A stretch of DNA of 24,710 bases from Bryobacteraceae bacterium (GTDB lineage: Bacteria > Acidobacteriota > Terriglobia > Bryobacterales > Bryobacteraceae). Location of the stretch: positions 1 through 24,710 of the forward strand of contig JANXXV010000465.1 in assembly GCA_025350445.1 (NCBI GenBank), read 5' to 3'. Of this stretch, positions 16,535 to 23,492 are shown piece by piece. Below the pieces are notes generated by a model. That model was not told the origin of the DNA. It saw nothing but the letters and a program-made list of their open reading frames with translations, and searched no databases. The position numbers and the translations under genes were made by a program. Numbering within the stretch: position 1 is the first letter of the stretch; each line of letters starts with the position of its first letter.

Positions 16535-16661
16535 GAGTCTGTTGGAGATCGAATTTCTCAAACGTAGCATCAATAACTTACGAACATTGCATGGTCTGTA
16601 AGTTATTGATTCTTGTTCGAAAACGGTTTCATTCCGACAGACTCCTAGGGCCGCTCTCTCC
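16515..16661. terminator. Terminator-like hairpin split by an insertion
   Basis: GGAGAGAGCG (16515-16524) and CGCTCTCTCC (16652-16661) are a perfect 10-bp inverted repeat. Removing the 110-bp element and one CTAG leaves a 13-base loop. The uninterrupted hairpin would have stood exactly between two convergent genes, as a bidirectional terminator would. There is no clear T-tract. Confidence 0.5.
16531..16648. mobile_element. 110-bp MITE-like element with CTAG target duplication
   Basis: The element at 16535-16644 is flanked by CTAG on both sides (16531-16534 and 16645-16648). Its ends are inverted repeats GAGTCTGTTGGA and GAGTCTGTCGGA (11 of 12). A second perfect inverted repeat, ATCAATAACTTAC at 16569-16581 and its complement at 16598-16610, lies at equal distance (34 bases) from each end, around a 16-base centre. 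It has no coding capacity. The palindromic 4-bp CTAG target is like that of some IS5-family elements, so a non-autonomous derivative of such an IS is the likely parent. Confidence 0.75.
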
Positions 16662-16669
16662 CGTCTGCC

Positions 16670-18175
16670 CTAAGCTGCTGCGTTAGAAAGACGCAGTATC
16701 TCGAAAGATCTGGATTTGAGAGTCCAGTTCTTCTTGGGACGTGCCGCAGGATCGTGGCCCACTACGAACGGCTGCGCGGTGGTCACAGAAATCTCGGTCG
16801 CGCCGTAGTTCGCGAGAACGAGGTGGGTTTCGAGATTGGTGAAAACCGACGCTACTGCGGTCGCCGGAAGTCCGCCGGTAAATAGATCGGAATCGCCGAT
16901 CTCCAGATACGCCCAGGTTCCTTCTTCCACCAGGGGCAGATACCGTTTGAGCCAGCGCGCGTGGGTTTCCTTCACGTTTGGGCGGGGCGGGAAGGCATCC
17001 CAGGGTCCATACACGTAGGGTCCGTCAGGGTGCTCTTGATAATACCTAAACATCTGCCGCCATTGGTGAAGTAACTTATCTTTCTCCTCTGGCTGGTAGG
17101 GCACGCCGGGAATCATCGCCCGCTCGCCGGTGAAAGGCCGGCCCGCCAACAGCAGCGGAAACTGCATGTAGGGAATAGTCTGCAGGTACATCTCGTCATC
17201 GGAGACTTTGCCGTTGCGGAAGTCGAAGCAAGGCACTACGTAAGGCGAGTAGTTCTTCGATTCCAAACGGGTCTTATCGATACTGCCGACGCCCTCCCCA
17301 ACCCACAGGTAGTCATACAGTTGTGATTTGAACTGCGGACGGTTGTTATTGTCGGCGTGCATTTTATAGATGCCACCGCGCCGCTTGACGTCCGAGTAGA
17401 GGATGGAGATCAGATCTTCGAGAGCTGCATCATGATCTTTCGCTTCCTGGAACGCGAGCACCTCATCTTTTGTGGGCGGCTGAGTCTGGCTGGCGAGATT
17501 GCGGTAGCCCCAGTCGTTGAACAGACCATCTGCGCCGTAGTCATCCATGATGCGCATGGTTCGGGGGAGGACGTACGCCCTCCAGCCGGGGCTTGCCGGA
17601 GAACAGCGGACCAGCCGCCAATGCGCTGCCTGCCCAACCGGTCCCGGGAGACCACGCACCCATTCGTCGCGGAGATCGGGATCCCCTTCCTGCATATATC
17701 CGGTGGAGGCATATAGAAGGACCTTCATTCCCCGGCGGTGCGCCATGTCAATGAAACGCCGCAGTCCCACCGGGTTCGCTGCCGTGAACTTCGTGCCGCC
17801 GAAGAGCCGAAGCATGTCGTTCCAATCTTCCATGATTTGGATCAGGCGGATGCCACCATCGCGGAGACGGTCGAGCTCGTTTTCATCGTACTCGCCCGGA
17901 TTATAGGGTTTTCGCGAGGGATACTCGCCGAAATTGTAGGAGACTTGGCCGGGGATGTATCCGGTGATGAGGTGCTTCTTCATGCTCGTGCGGATGCTGC
18001 GCTCACAGGCCGAGATATTGAGGAGCCTGCGGCGGTGGTCCTCGGTGGAGAACGACTTCATGATGGGGGCGGGGCCGAGGTCCGCCGATGTCGCCTCTGG
18101 GGGAGGGGCAGCCCGTCCTTCTACACCACCTAAAGAGCAAACGGCTGCCGCCTTCAAGAAATCGCGTCGAATCAT
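16670..18175 (-). CDS. Tat-exported TIM-barrel glycoside-hydrolase-like protein
   Basis: A 501-residue protein from the ATG at 18175, preceded by GAGGTGA. An upstream in-frame start (18262) lies within the promoter and would bury the signal. The N-terminus MIRRDFLKAAAVCSLGG is a twin-arginine signal, so the protein is folded before export. Barrel features follow: GIRLIQIMEDWNDM, MAHRRGMKVLLYASTGY, DDYGADGLFNDWGYRN (candidate catalytic Asp), YDYLWVGEGVG (candidate Glu) and a C-terminal beta-sandwich (LETHLVLANYGATEISV). Such layouts are seen in alpha-galactosidase-like and other hypothetical glycosidase families, but no specific GH family can be assigned with confidence. It is convergent with the other TIM-barrel gene. 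Operator C overlaps its -10 box, linking it to the proposed regulon. Confidence 0.75.
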   Translation of the reverse strand: MIRRDFLKAAAVCSLGGVEGRAAPPPEATSADLGPAPIMKSFSTEDHRRRLLNISACERSIRTSMKKHLITGYIPGQVSYNFGEYPSRKPYNPGEYDENELDRLRDGGIRLIQIMEDWNDMLRLFGGTKFTAANPVGLRRFIDMAHRRGMKVLLYASTGYMQEGDPDLRDEWVRGLPGPVGQAAHWRLVRCSPASPGWRAYVLPRTMRIMDDYGADGLFNDWGYRNLASQTQPPTKDEVLAFQEAKDHDAALEDLISILYSDVKRRGGIYKMHADNNNRPQFKSQLYDYLWVGEGVGSIDKTRLESKNYSPYVVPCFDFRNGKVSDDEMYLQTIPYMQFPLLLAGRPFTGERAMIPGVPYQPEEKDKLLHQWRQMFRYYQEHPDGPYVYGPWDAFPPRPNVKETHARWLKRYLPLVEEGTWAYLEIGDSDLFTGGLPATAVASVFTNLETHLVLANYGATEISVTTAQPFVVGHDPAARPKKNWTLKSRSFEILRLSNAAA

Positions 18176-18197
18176 TTCACCTCGCTTGAATAAGGTC

Positions 18198-18212
18198 GTA
18201 TTATCATACAAA
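18198..18212. promoter_or_regulatory. Operator site C (partial)
   Basis: Minus-strand TTTGTATGATAATAC contains the inner palindrome GTATnATnATAC and matches the first 15 positions of site A at 12. The outer CAAA arm is missing. It overlaps the -10 rather than the transcription start, so the effect could differ from A and B. Confidence 0.45.
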
Positions 18213-18228
18213 TCAATATTTGAGGCAA
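18200..18228 (-). promoter_or_regulatory. Promoter of the Tat-exported TIM-barrel gene
   Basis: TTGCCT (18228-18223), a 17-base spacer and GATAAT (18205-18200), 24 bases before the ATG at 18175. Five of six -10 bases and four of six -35 bases match. Confidence 0.5.
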
Positions 18229-18368
18229 GAAGAAGTTTGCCCTCTGGCGAAATCAGTGCCAATCTTGGGTTCTGTTGACGAGAGCGGAGGGCGCGGCCGA
18301 GAGGGCGTTAAATGGGATGCGGAGTTTTTGAGGCTCTGTAAGGTGAGCGCCCTACTGATATACCAGGG

Positions 18369-18397
18369 TTGACACGCGTACCTGTATAGGCTATAAA
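18369..18397 (+). promoter_or_regulatory. Near-consensus sigma-70 promoter of the DUF1549/DUF1501 cassette
   Basis: TTGACA (18369-18374), a 17-base spacer and TATAAA (18392-18397), followed by GGAGG at 18410-18414 and the ATG at 18425. This is the closest match to consensus in the window and suggests steady strong expression. Confidence 0.8.
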
Positions 18398-18424
18398 AAA
18401 CATACGTTTGGAGGTTTACGCCGC

Positions 18425-20305
18425 ATGATCCGCGTTCCGTTCCTGTTGGCCCTATCGGCCCTGGCATGCCTTGCCGCAGCCGATACGGAACCAGAGAAAA
18501 AGGTGTCTCAGAAGTCCGACCTGTCCCAAATGCCGTCGGACGTCCATGCACCGCTTCTTCGTCCTAAAGCGCCTCAAGCGGGAACGCTCACAGAACGCGT
18601 AACTGCGCAACTGCCCAAGCCAGCTATGGCCAGTAGCCCGGTTCCACACCGCAATTTCATCGACGACGAGATCTTCGGGAAGATGCAGCGCGACGGCGTT
18701 CCGCATGCTCCCGTGGCTACCGATCAGGAGTTCATCCGGCGGATCAAGTTAGACCTCGCGGGCCACATTCCAGCTTCCGCGGAAGTCCGTGAGTTCCTCG
18801 CTGATTCGTCGCCCGGCAAGCGCGCCCGCGCCATCGATCAATTGGTAGGCAGTCCCGAGTTCGTCGACAAATGGGCCTACTTTTTTATGGATATCCTGCG
18901 CGCCAACGGCAAAATGGGCCGCGGTCATGCGCTGTTCCACTACATGCTGAAGGAGAGCCTTGCCGCGGACCGGCCTTACGACGATTGGGTCCGGGATATT
19001 ATAGCGTCCTCGGCGAAGAGCAACTATGTGGTGGCCTCCAGTAATCCGATTGTGCGGGAACACGTGGAAGGTAAGCCTGGTGAGGCCTTCGATGGCGACG
19101 ATATCACCAAGGTAAACCAGTTGGACACGCACGACGAACTGGCCATCCTGTATGGCAAAATCTTTCTCGGCATCAATACTTCCTGCATCTCCTGCCACGA
19201 CGGCGCAGGCCACCTGGAGCGCGTCAACGCCTATCTGAGCACCAGAAAGCGCTCGGATTTTTTCCAGGAATCCGCCTTCCTGGCGCGCACCCGCTACATT
19301 CCTCACGTGGAAAGCAGCGCGGCGATAATGGGCCATTTCCTGGTGGACGATGGCGGAAGCGCTTATGACACGAAGGCCGACAGCATGCTCCGCACCAAGC
19401 GCACCGGCGGCCCAAACACTCCTAAGTTCCTGTTGACGGACGAGAAGCCACAGCCGGGCGCCGAACCTCGTGAAGAGCTGGCGCGTATGTTAACCGCGAA
19501 CCCGCAGTTCGCACGCGCGGCAGTGAATATGTTTTGGGCAAAGTTGATGGGCGTAGGAATTGTAGATCCCTACGATGAATTCGACCTGGCCCGGCTGGAT
19601 CCGAAGCACCTGCCGGAAGGCTGGGATGCGCAACCCTCGAATCCGGAATTGTTGGAGAAGCTGGCCATCTACTTCCGCGAAAACGACTACAGTATCCACA
19701 AGCTTTTCAAGTTGATTTGCAACTCCAGCGCCTATCAGCTCTCGGCGCGCTTTCCAGGCGAGTGGCAGGAGAAGTACAGCAAATACTACGCACGCAAATT
19801 CGCCCGGATGCTCTCCGCCGAAGAGCTGCACGATTCCATCGTAACGGCCACGGAGCGCCCCGGAAAATTCGTGATCGCCTCCAAGAAGGAAGATGGCAGT
19901 TCCGACGGCGGCGCATCGGCTTCGGTCCCGATGGCGATGCAGGTTAGCGTGCCCCAACCGCGCGGGGAACTCAAATCTTTCCTGGCCGCGTTTGGCGAAT
20001 CGAACCGCGGTGCCCCGCCGCGTCCTCCGTCGCCTTCGCCGTTGCAGCCGATTATGATGATGCGTTCTTCGGTGGTGAACGACCGCGTGCTGGCGCAGAA
20101 GGACAGCAGGGTGCAGAGACTGCTGGATACCTACAAAGACAACGGCAAGGTGGTGGATGAGCTGTTCATGGCCACAATTTCGCGCGAGCCCATGGCTGCC
20201 GAAAAGGCGCTGGTGCTTGCTGCCATGGAAAAGAATCGCGTGGATGGCGCGCAAAATCTGCAATGGGCGCTGCTCAACATCGCTGAGTTTCTGTATAACT
20301 TTTAG
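18425..20305 (+). CDS. DUF1549/DUF1553 (PSCyt2/PSD1) secreted protein with a CxxCH motif
   Basis: A 626-residue exported protein. Residues 1-19 are a signal peptide (PFLLALSALACLAAAD). About 75-265 is DUF1549 (FIRRIKLDLAGHIPASAEVREFL, then VGSPEFVDKWAYFFMDIL), and about 340-600 is DUF1553 (REELARMLTANPQFARAAVNMFWAKLMGVGIVDP, ending NLQWALLNIAEFLYNF). A single c-type heme motif C254-I-S-C257-H258 lies at the end of DUF1549. Proteins of this pair are abundant in Planctomycetes and Acidobacteriota and usually precede a DUF1501 gene; their biochemical role is not established. The ATG has GGAGG ten bases upstream. A Pro/Ser-rich low-complexity insert occurs around 490-545. It is the first gene of a three-gene cassette, nine bases before the next gene. 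Confidence 0.9.
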   Translation: MIRVPFLLALSALACLAAADTEPEKKVSQKSDLSQMPSDVHAPLLRPKAPQAGTLTERVTAQLPKPAMASSPVPHRNFIDDEIFGKMQRDGVPHAPVATDQEFIRRIKLDLAGHIPASAEVREFLADSSPGKRARAIDQLVGSPEFVDKWAYFFMDILRANGKMGRGHALFHYMLKESLAADRPYDDWVRDIIASSAKSNYVVASSNPIVREHVEGKPGEAFDGDDITKVNQLDTHDELAILYGKIFLGINTSCISCHDGAGHLERVNAYLSTRKRSDFFQESAFLARTRYIPHVESSAAIMGHFLVDDGGSAYDTKADSMLRTKRTGGPNTPKFLLTDEKPQPGAEPREELARMLTANPQFARAAVNMFWAKLMGVGIVDPYDEFDLARLDPKHLPEGWDAQPSNPELLEKLAIYFRENDYSIHKLFKLICNSSAYQLSARFPGEWQEKYSKYYARKFARMLSAEELHDSIVTATERPGKFVIASKKEDGSSDGGASASVPMAMQVSVPQPRGELKSFLAAFGESNRGAPPRPPSPSPLQPIMMMRSSVVNDRVLAQKDSRVQRLLDTYKDNGKVVDELFMATISREPMAAEKALVLAAMEKNRVDGAQNLQWALLNIAEFLYNF

Positions 20306-20314
20306 GAGAACGAG

Positions 20315-21721
20315 ATGAAGACCGCGAAGACCATCGGCGACCTCATGCCGTCTCGCCGCGAATTGTTGAAATTCGGCGGGTTGGGATTGCTGGGCGCGTC
20401 CGCGCAAGGCGTATGGCCGCTGCAGTTGCGCGCCAACCCCGCCGTGAAATCTAACCCTCGGGGCAATGCACGCAACGTGATCTTTTTCGAACTCGCGGGT
20501 GCTCTCAGCCACGTAGATTCTTTCGACTTCAAAGAAAACGTATCCACGCAGAAAGACTTCGACGTGCGGAAAACCTCGTCCGGCCTCTACGTTCCACACG
20601 CTCTTTTCCCGCGGATGAGTGACGTCATGGACAGGGTGGCCCATGTCCGTTCGTTCGTCAGTCACGAAGAGGTTCACCTGCGCGGCCAGTATTACGTTCA
20701 GGCCGGCCGGCAGTTGAACGTGGCCTTTGCGCCGGAGATTCCGTCCATTGGATCGGTAGTGGCGTATGAACTGGAAGCGCGCCGCCGTGAATCGGATAAC
20801 TTCCCTACTTACGTTTCGTTCAATCTTTCCACGAACCAGATCGGCGCTCTGTCCACCGGCTATCTTCCGCCTCGCTTCTCGGTATTCGACCTGAACCCGG
20901 AAGAAGCGCTGAAGGGGATGACGTTGGATCAGAAGGCCACCGAGCTGTTGGAACAGCGCTGGCAGATGCTCTCCGGCTTGCGCGAGATAGAAAGAGACCG
21001 GATGGCCGACATGGGGCGCAGCGCCAGCGGCTTCGAGGATTTCAGCATCACCGCTAAGAAGCTGCTCACCGATCCGCGTTGGCCGGCTACGTTTCAGATT
21101 TCCGAAGACGAACGCAAGCGCTACGGCAACACTTCGGTCGGCCTGTCCAGTATTCTCGCCCGCAACCTGCTGATGCAGGACGGCGGCACGCGCTACATTC
21201 ACATTTGCCACAACGGTTGGGACCACCACAAGAGCATCTGGGACAGGCAGGCGAAAACGAATCACTACATGCTCATCAATGAAATGGACCCGGCGCTCGC
21301 CAGCTTACTGGAAGACCTCGGCACCACGCCGTCGGCCACCTCAAAAGGGAAAACTCTGCTGGATGAGACGCTGGTGGTCTGCATGGGAGAGTTCGGCCGC
21401 ACTCCAGGCGAGTTGAACTTCATGGGAGGCCGCGACCACCATAAACATTGTTTCCCGGCGATGTTTGCAGGCGCGGGGGTGAAAGGCGGGACCATTCTGG
21501 GCGCCAGCGATTTGCAAGGTTCGAGATGCGTCGACACCGGCTGGGAGAAGAAGCAGCAGCCGCGCATTGAGAACGTGGTGGCTACTATTTACTCGGCGTT
21601 GGGCATTGACTGGTCGAAGGAAGTGCACAATACTCCTTCGGGGCGCACATACACCTACGTCGACCCGCTGGGCGCAAATGGCTTCATTCCGACCGACGAG
21701 CTTTCGGGCATCTATGGTTAA
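20315..21721 (+). CDS. DUF1501-family Tat-exported protein
   Basis: A 468-residue protein of the alkaline-phosphatase-like DUF1501 family. It has a twin-arginine signal (SRRELLKFGGLGLLGASAQG, residues 13-32), then NVIFFELAGALSHVDSFD, VAHVRSFVSHE and the C-terminal metal-site-like segments HICHNGWDHH, VVCMGEFGRTP and GGRDHHKHCFPAMFAGAGVKGG, which give several His/Asp candidates. AGGAGAACGAG precedes the ATG at 20315. Its partner in this cassette is the DUF1549/DUF1553 protein upstream, an arrangement common in the two phyla. The 3' end overlaps the SUMF1 gene by eight bases. The substrate is unknown; a periplasmic hydrolase or sulfatase-superfamily role is an inference from fold. Confidence 0.92.
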   Translation: MKTAKTIGDLMPSRRELLKFGGLGLLGASAQGVWPLQLRANPAVKSNPRGNARNVIFFELAGALSHVDSFDFKENVSTQKDFDVRKTSSGLYVPHALFPRMSDVMDRVAHVRSFVSHEEVHLRGQYYVQAGRQLNVAFAPEIPSIGSVVAYELEARRRESDNFPTYVSFNLSTNQIGALSTGYLPPRFSVFDLNPEEALKGMTLDQKATELLEQRWQMLSGLREIERDRMADMGRSASGFEDFSITAKKLLTDPRWPATFQISEDERKRYGNTSVGLSSILARNLLMQDGGTRYIHICHNGWDHHKSIWDRQAKTNHYMLINEMDPALASLLEDLGTTPSATSKGKTLLDETLVVCMGEFGRTPGELNFMGGRDHHKHCFPAMFAGAGVKGGTILGASDLQGSRCVDTGWEKKQQPRIENVVATIYSALGIDWSKEVHNTPSGRTYTYVDPLGANGFIPTDELSGIYG

Positions 21722-22511
21722 GCCCGGAGCGGCGATTTTGCTGCTCGTCTGCGGGGTGGGAATGTGTGCTGCGGAACGGCCGGGGATGGTTTTGATCCCA
21801 GGCGGTGAGTTCGTGCGCGGCCGCACTTTCAAGTGGCCGGATTACGAAGTGAAATGGTATCCGAATCCCGCCAAAGATGACGAGCCCGCCCGCAAGATCA
21901 CAGTGGATTCCATCTACATGGACGAAGCGGAGGTCACCAACCAGCGTTATGCCGGCTTTGTTCAGGCTACCGGCCATCGAGCGCCTTACTACTGGCGCGA
22001 CGGAAAGTTACCCGCGGGAAAAGAGAAGATGCCGGTGGTGAACGTGAGTTGGGACGACGCTTCCGCCTTCTGTACGTGGGAGACCAAGCGGCTGCCGACG
22101 GAGACCGAGTGGGAGCACGCCGCCCGCGGCACGCAGGAAGGCAACATGATGTACCCGTGGGGAGACCGCAAGATCACGGACGCCGATGCCGTCTTCAACA
22201 AGTTGGATGGCCCGGCACCCGTGTGCAGCAAGACGAAGACCGCTTCCGGCTTGTGCGACATGACTGGCAACGTGTGGGAGTGGTGCTCGGATTGGTACGG
22301 CCAGCACTACTATCAGGACTCCCCGGACCGCAATCCGCAGGGCCCGGAAAAGGGTTTATACCGGGTGATCCGTGGTGGTTCGTGGTTCGATGTGCCACCT
22401 CTGTTTCTCACGTTGTCGTACCGCAGTTGGGCGCGGCAGCGCGAGCGCAGCCCGACGATTGGTTTCCGTTGCGTGCAAAACGCTCCGGCCGCAAACACGC
22501 CCGCCCACTAG
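21714..22511 (+). CDS. SUMF1/FGE-sulfatase-fold secreted protein lacking the FGE cysteine pair
   Basis: A 265-residue protein from the ATG at 21714 (MVKPGAAILLLVCGVGMCAAE, signal peptide). Its coding overlap with the DUF1501 stop (8 bases) indicates translational coupling; a longer upstream frame is antisense-free but inside DUF1501 and is rejected. The SUMF1 domain spans about 22-255: MVLIPGGEFVRG, EVTNQRYAGFV, PVVNVSWDDASAFCTW, LPTETEWEHAARG, CDMTGNVWEWCSDWY and RGGSWFDVPPLFLTLSYR, ending GFRCV. True formylglycine-generating enzymes carry two cysteines just after RGGS; here those positions are Phe-Asp-Val-Pro and Leu-Ser-Tyr. It therefore probably does not make formylglycine. It may bind ligand or modify a partner. 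Confidence 0.88.
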   Translation: MVKPGAAILLLVCGVGMCAAERPGMVLIPGGEFVRGRTFKWPDYEVKWYPNPAKDDEPARKITVDSIYMDEAEVTNQRYAGFVQATGHRAPYYWRDGKLPAGKEKMPVVNVSWDDASAFCTWETKRLPTETEWEHAARGTQEGNMMYPWGDRKITDADAVFNKLDGPAPVCSKTKTASGLCDMTGNVWEWCSDWYGQHYYQDSPDRNPQGPEKGLYRVIRGGSWFDVPPLFLTLSYRSWARQRERSPTIGFRCVQNAPAANTPAH

Positions 22512-22529
22512 CATCCGGCAGCCCCTTAC

Positions 22530-22557
22530 AATATTTTCATCGCTGATCCGTCTACAA
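22530..22557 (+). promoter_or_regulatory. Possible ECF-type promoter of the sigma factor
   Basis: TTACAA is followed after about 17 bases by CGTCTA, close to the TGTAAC/CGTC pattern of several ECF promoters. The start would fall almost at the ATG at 22564, implying a leaderless or very short transcript. The evidence is weak. Confidence 0.25.
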
Positions 22558-22563
22558 AAGCAG

Positions 22564-23154
22564 ATGGACGATGCGTTGGAGAATGTGCCTTTGAGCGCGG
22601 AGCAGGACCGGCGGATCTTTGAAACGTTCGAGCGTGAAAAGCGCCGCCTTGGTAATTTCATCCGGAAGCGTGTTGCCGATGACGAAGAAGCGAAGGATAT
22701 TCTGCAAGACGTGTTTTACGAGCTGGTGGAAGCATACCGCTTGATGAAGCCCATCGAACAGGCCGGGGCGTGGCTGTTTCGAGTGGCGAGGAACCGGATT
22801 ACAGACCTGTTCCGGAAGAAGAGACCGGAACCGTTCCAGGCCGGGCCGTTTGCGGACGGCGACGGAGACGTGCTGACGCTGGAAGATATCCTGCCTTCGC
22901 CGGATGCGGGTCCGGAAGCCGCGTATGCCCGCTCGATTTTGTTGGACGAGATCGACGCCGCGTTGGACGAACTTCCCCCCGAACAGCGGGACGTGTTTGT
23001 GGCTCATGAGATCGAGGGCCGTAGCTTTGCCGAAATGGCCGCGGAGACAGGTTTAAGCGTGAATACGCTGCTCTCGCGGAAACGCTATGCAGTTCTGTTC
23101 TTAAGACGGCATCTGCGGGCCGTTTATGACGATTTTATTAGGAGACGACAATGA
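22564..23154 (+). CDS. ECF sigma factor (sigma-70 family)
   Basis: A 196-residue RNA polymerase sigma factor. Region 2 spans about 15-90 (DDEEAKDILQDVFYELVEAYRLM, then GAWLFRVARNRITDLFRKKRPE). Region 4 spans about 138-190 (LDELPPEQRDVFVAHEIEGRSFAEMAAETGLSVNTLLSRKRYAVLFLRRHL, with the helix-turn-helix at SFAEMAAETGLSVNT). Regions 1.1 and 3 are absent, as usual for ECF factors. I chose the ATG at 22564; the frame is open much further upstream, but only inside the SUMF1 gene. It is 52 bases from the SUMF1 stop. The stop overlaps the next ATG in ATGA, so the following membrane protein is coupled and is the obvious candidate to control it. Target genes are unknown. Confidence 0.9.
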   Translation: MDDALENVPLSAEQDRRIFETFEREKRRLGNFIRKRVADDEEAKDILQDVFYELVEAYRLMKPIEQAGAWLFRVARNRITDLFRKKRPEPFQAGPFADGDGDVLTLEDILPSPDAGPEAAYARSILLDEIDAALDELPPEQRDVFVAHEIEGRSFAEMAAETGLSVNTLLSRKRYAVLFLRRHLRAVYDDFIRRRQ

Positions 23155-23492
23155 CACACGGAGTGAAACGAGTGGCGCGGAAGGCCTTCATACTGGTGGT
23201 GTTCGCGGGTATGTTTGTGGGCTTCTGTTTTTCGGTGCGGGAACTGTGGAACTGGCTGATGCCGGTGATCTTCGGATTACCGCACATCGGCATCGGTCAA
23301 GCACTGGGGCTGTTGCTGCTAAGCCGGATTCTATTCGGTGGATTCCGCGGTTGGCCAGGCCACCGCGGACGTTGGGGACATCGGATGCGCGAACGATGGA
23401 ATGAGATGACGCCCGAGGAACGCGAGAAGTTCCGGCTAGGGATGCAGGGCAGGTGCGGCGGCGCCGGGGGCCTGTCTACACCTACGGCTTGA
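23151..23492 (+). CDS. Small membrane protein coupled to the ECF sigma factor
   Basis: A 113-residue protein with two hydrophobic segments, about residues 12-29 (FILVVFAGMFVGFCFSV) and about 38-62 (PVIFGLPHIGIGQALGLLLLSRILFGG). A basic Gly/Arg-rich linker follows, then a short helical tail (MRERWNEMTPEEREKFRLGM). It begins within the sigma factor stop (ATGA). The position suggests a membrane anchor or anti-sigma-like sensor, but no known anti-sigma domain or zinc motif is visible. Its last 11 bases overlap the opposing enolase-superfamily gene. Confidence 0.7.
   Translation: MTHGVKRVARKAFILVVFAGMFVGFCFSVRELWNWLMPVIFGLPHIGIGQALGLLLLSRILFGGFRGWPGHRGRWGHRMRERWNEMTPEEREKFRLGMQGRCGGAGGLSTPTA

Noticed and set aside
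18176..18262. N-terminal extension of the Tat-exported protein
   Set aside because: It would precede the twin-arginine signal and overlap the promoter and operator C. The ATG at 18175 has a ribosome binding site.
18302..18353. AGGGCG/CGCCCT inverted repeat as a terminator
   Set aside because: Only six pairs with a 40-base loop and no T-tract, in a divergent intergenic region where no terminator is expected.
19490..21265. 591-codon open frame on the minus strand
   Set aside because: It lies antisense to the DUF1549/DUF1553 and DUF1501 genes, which have clear domains, signals and ribosome binding sites. Its translation is Arg/His-rich with no family features.
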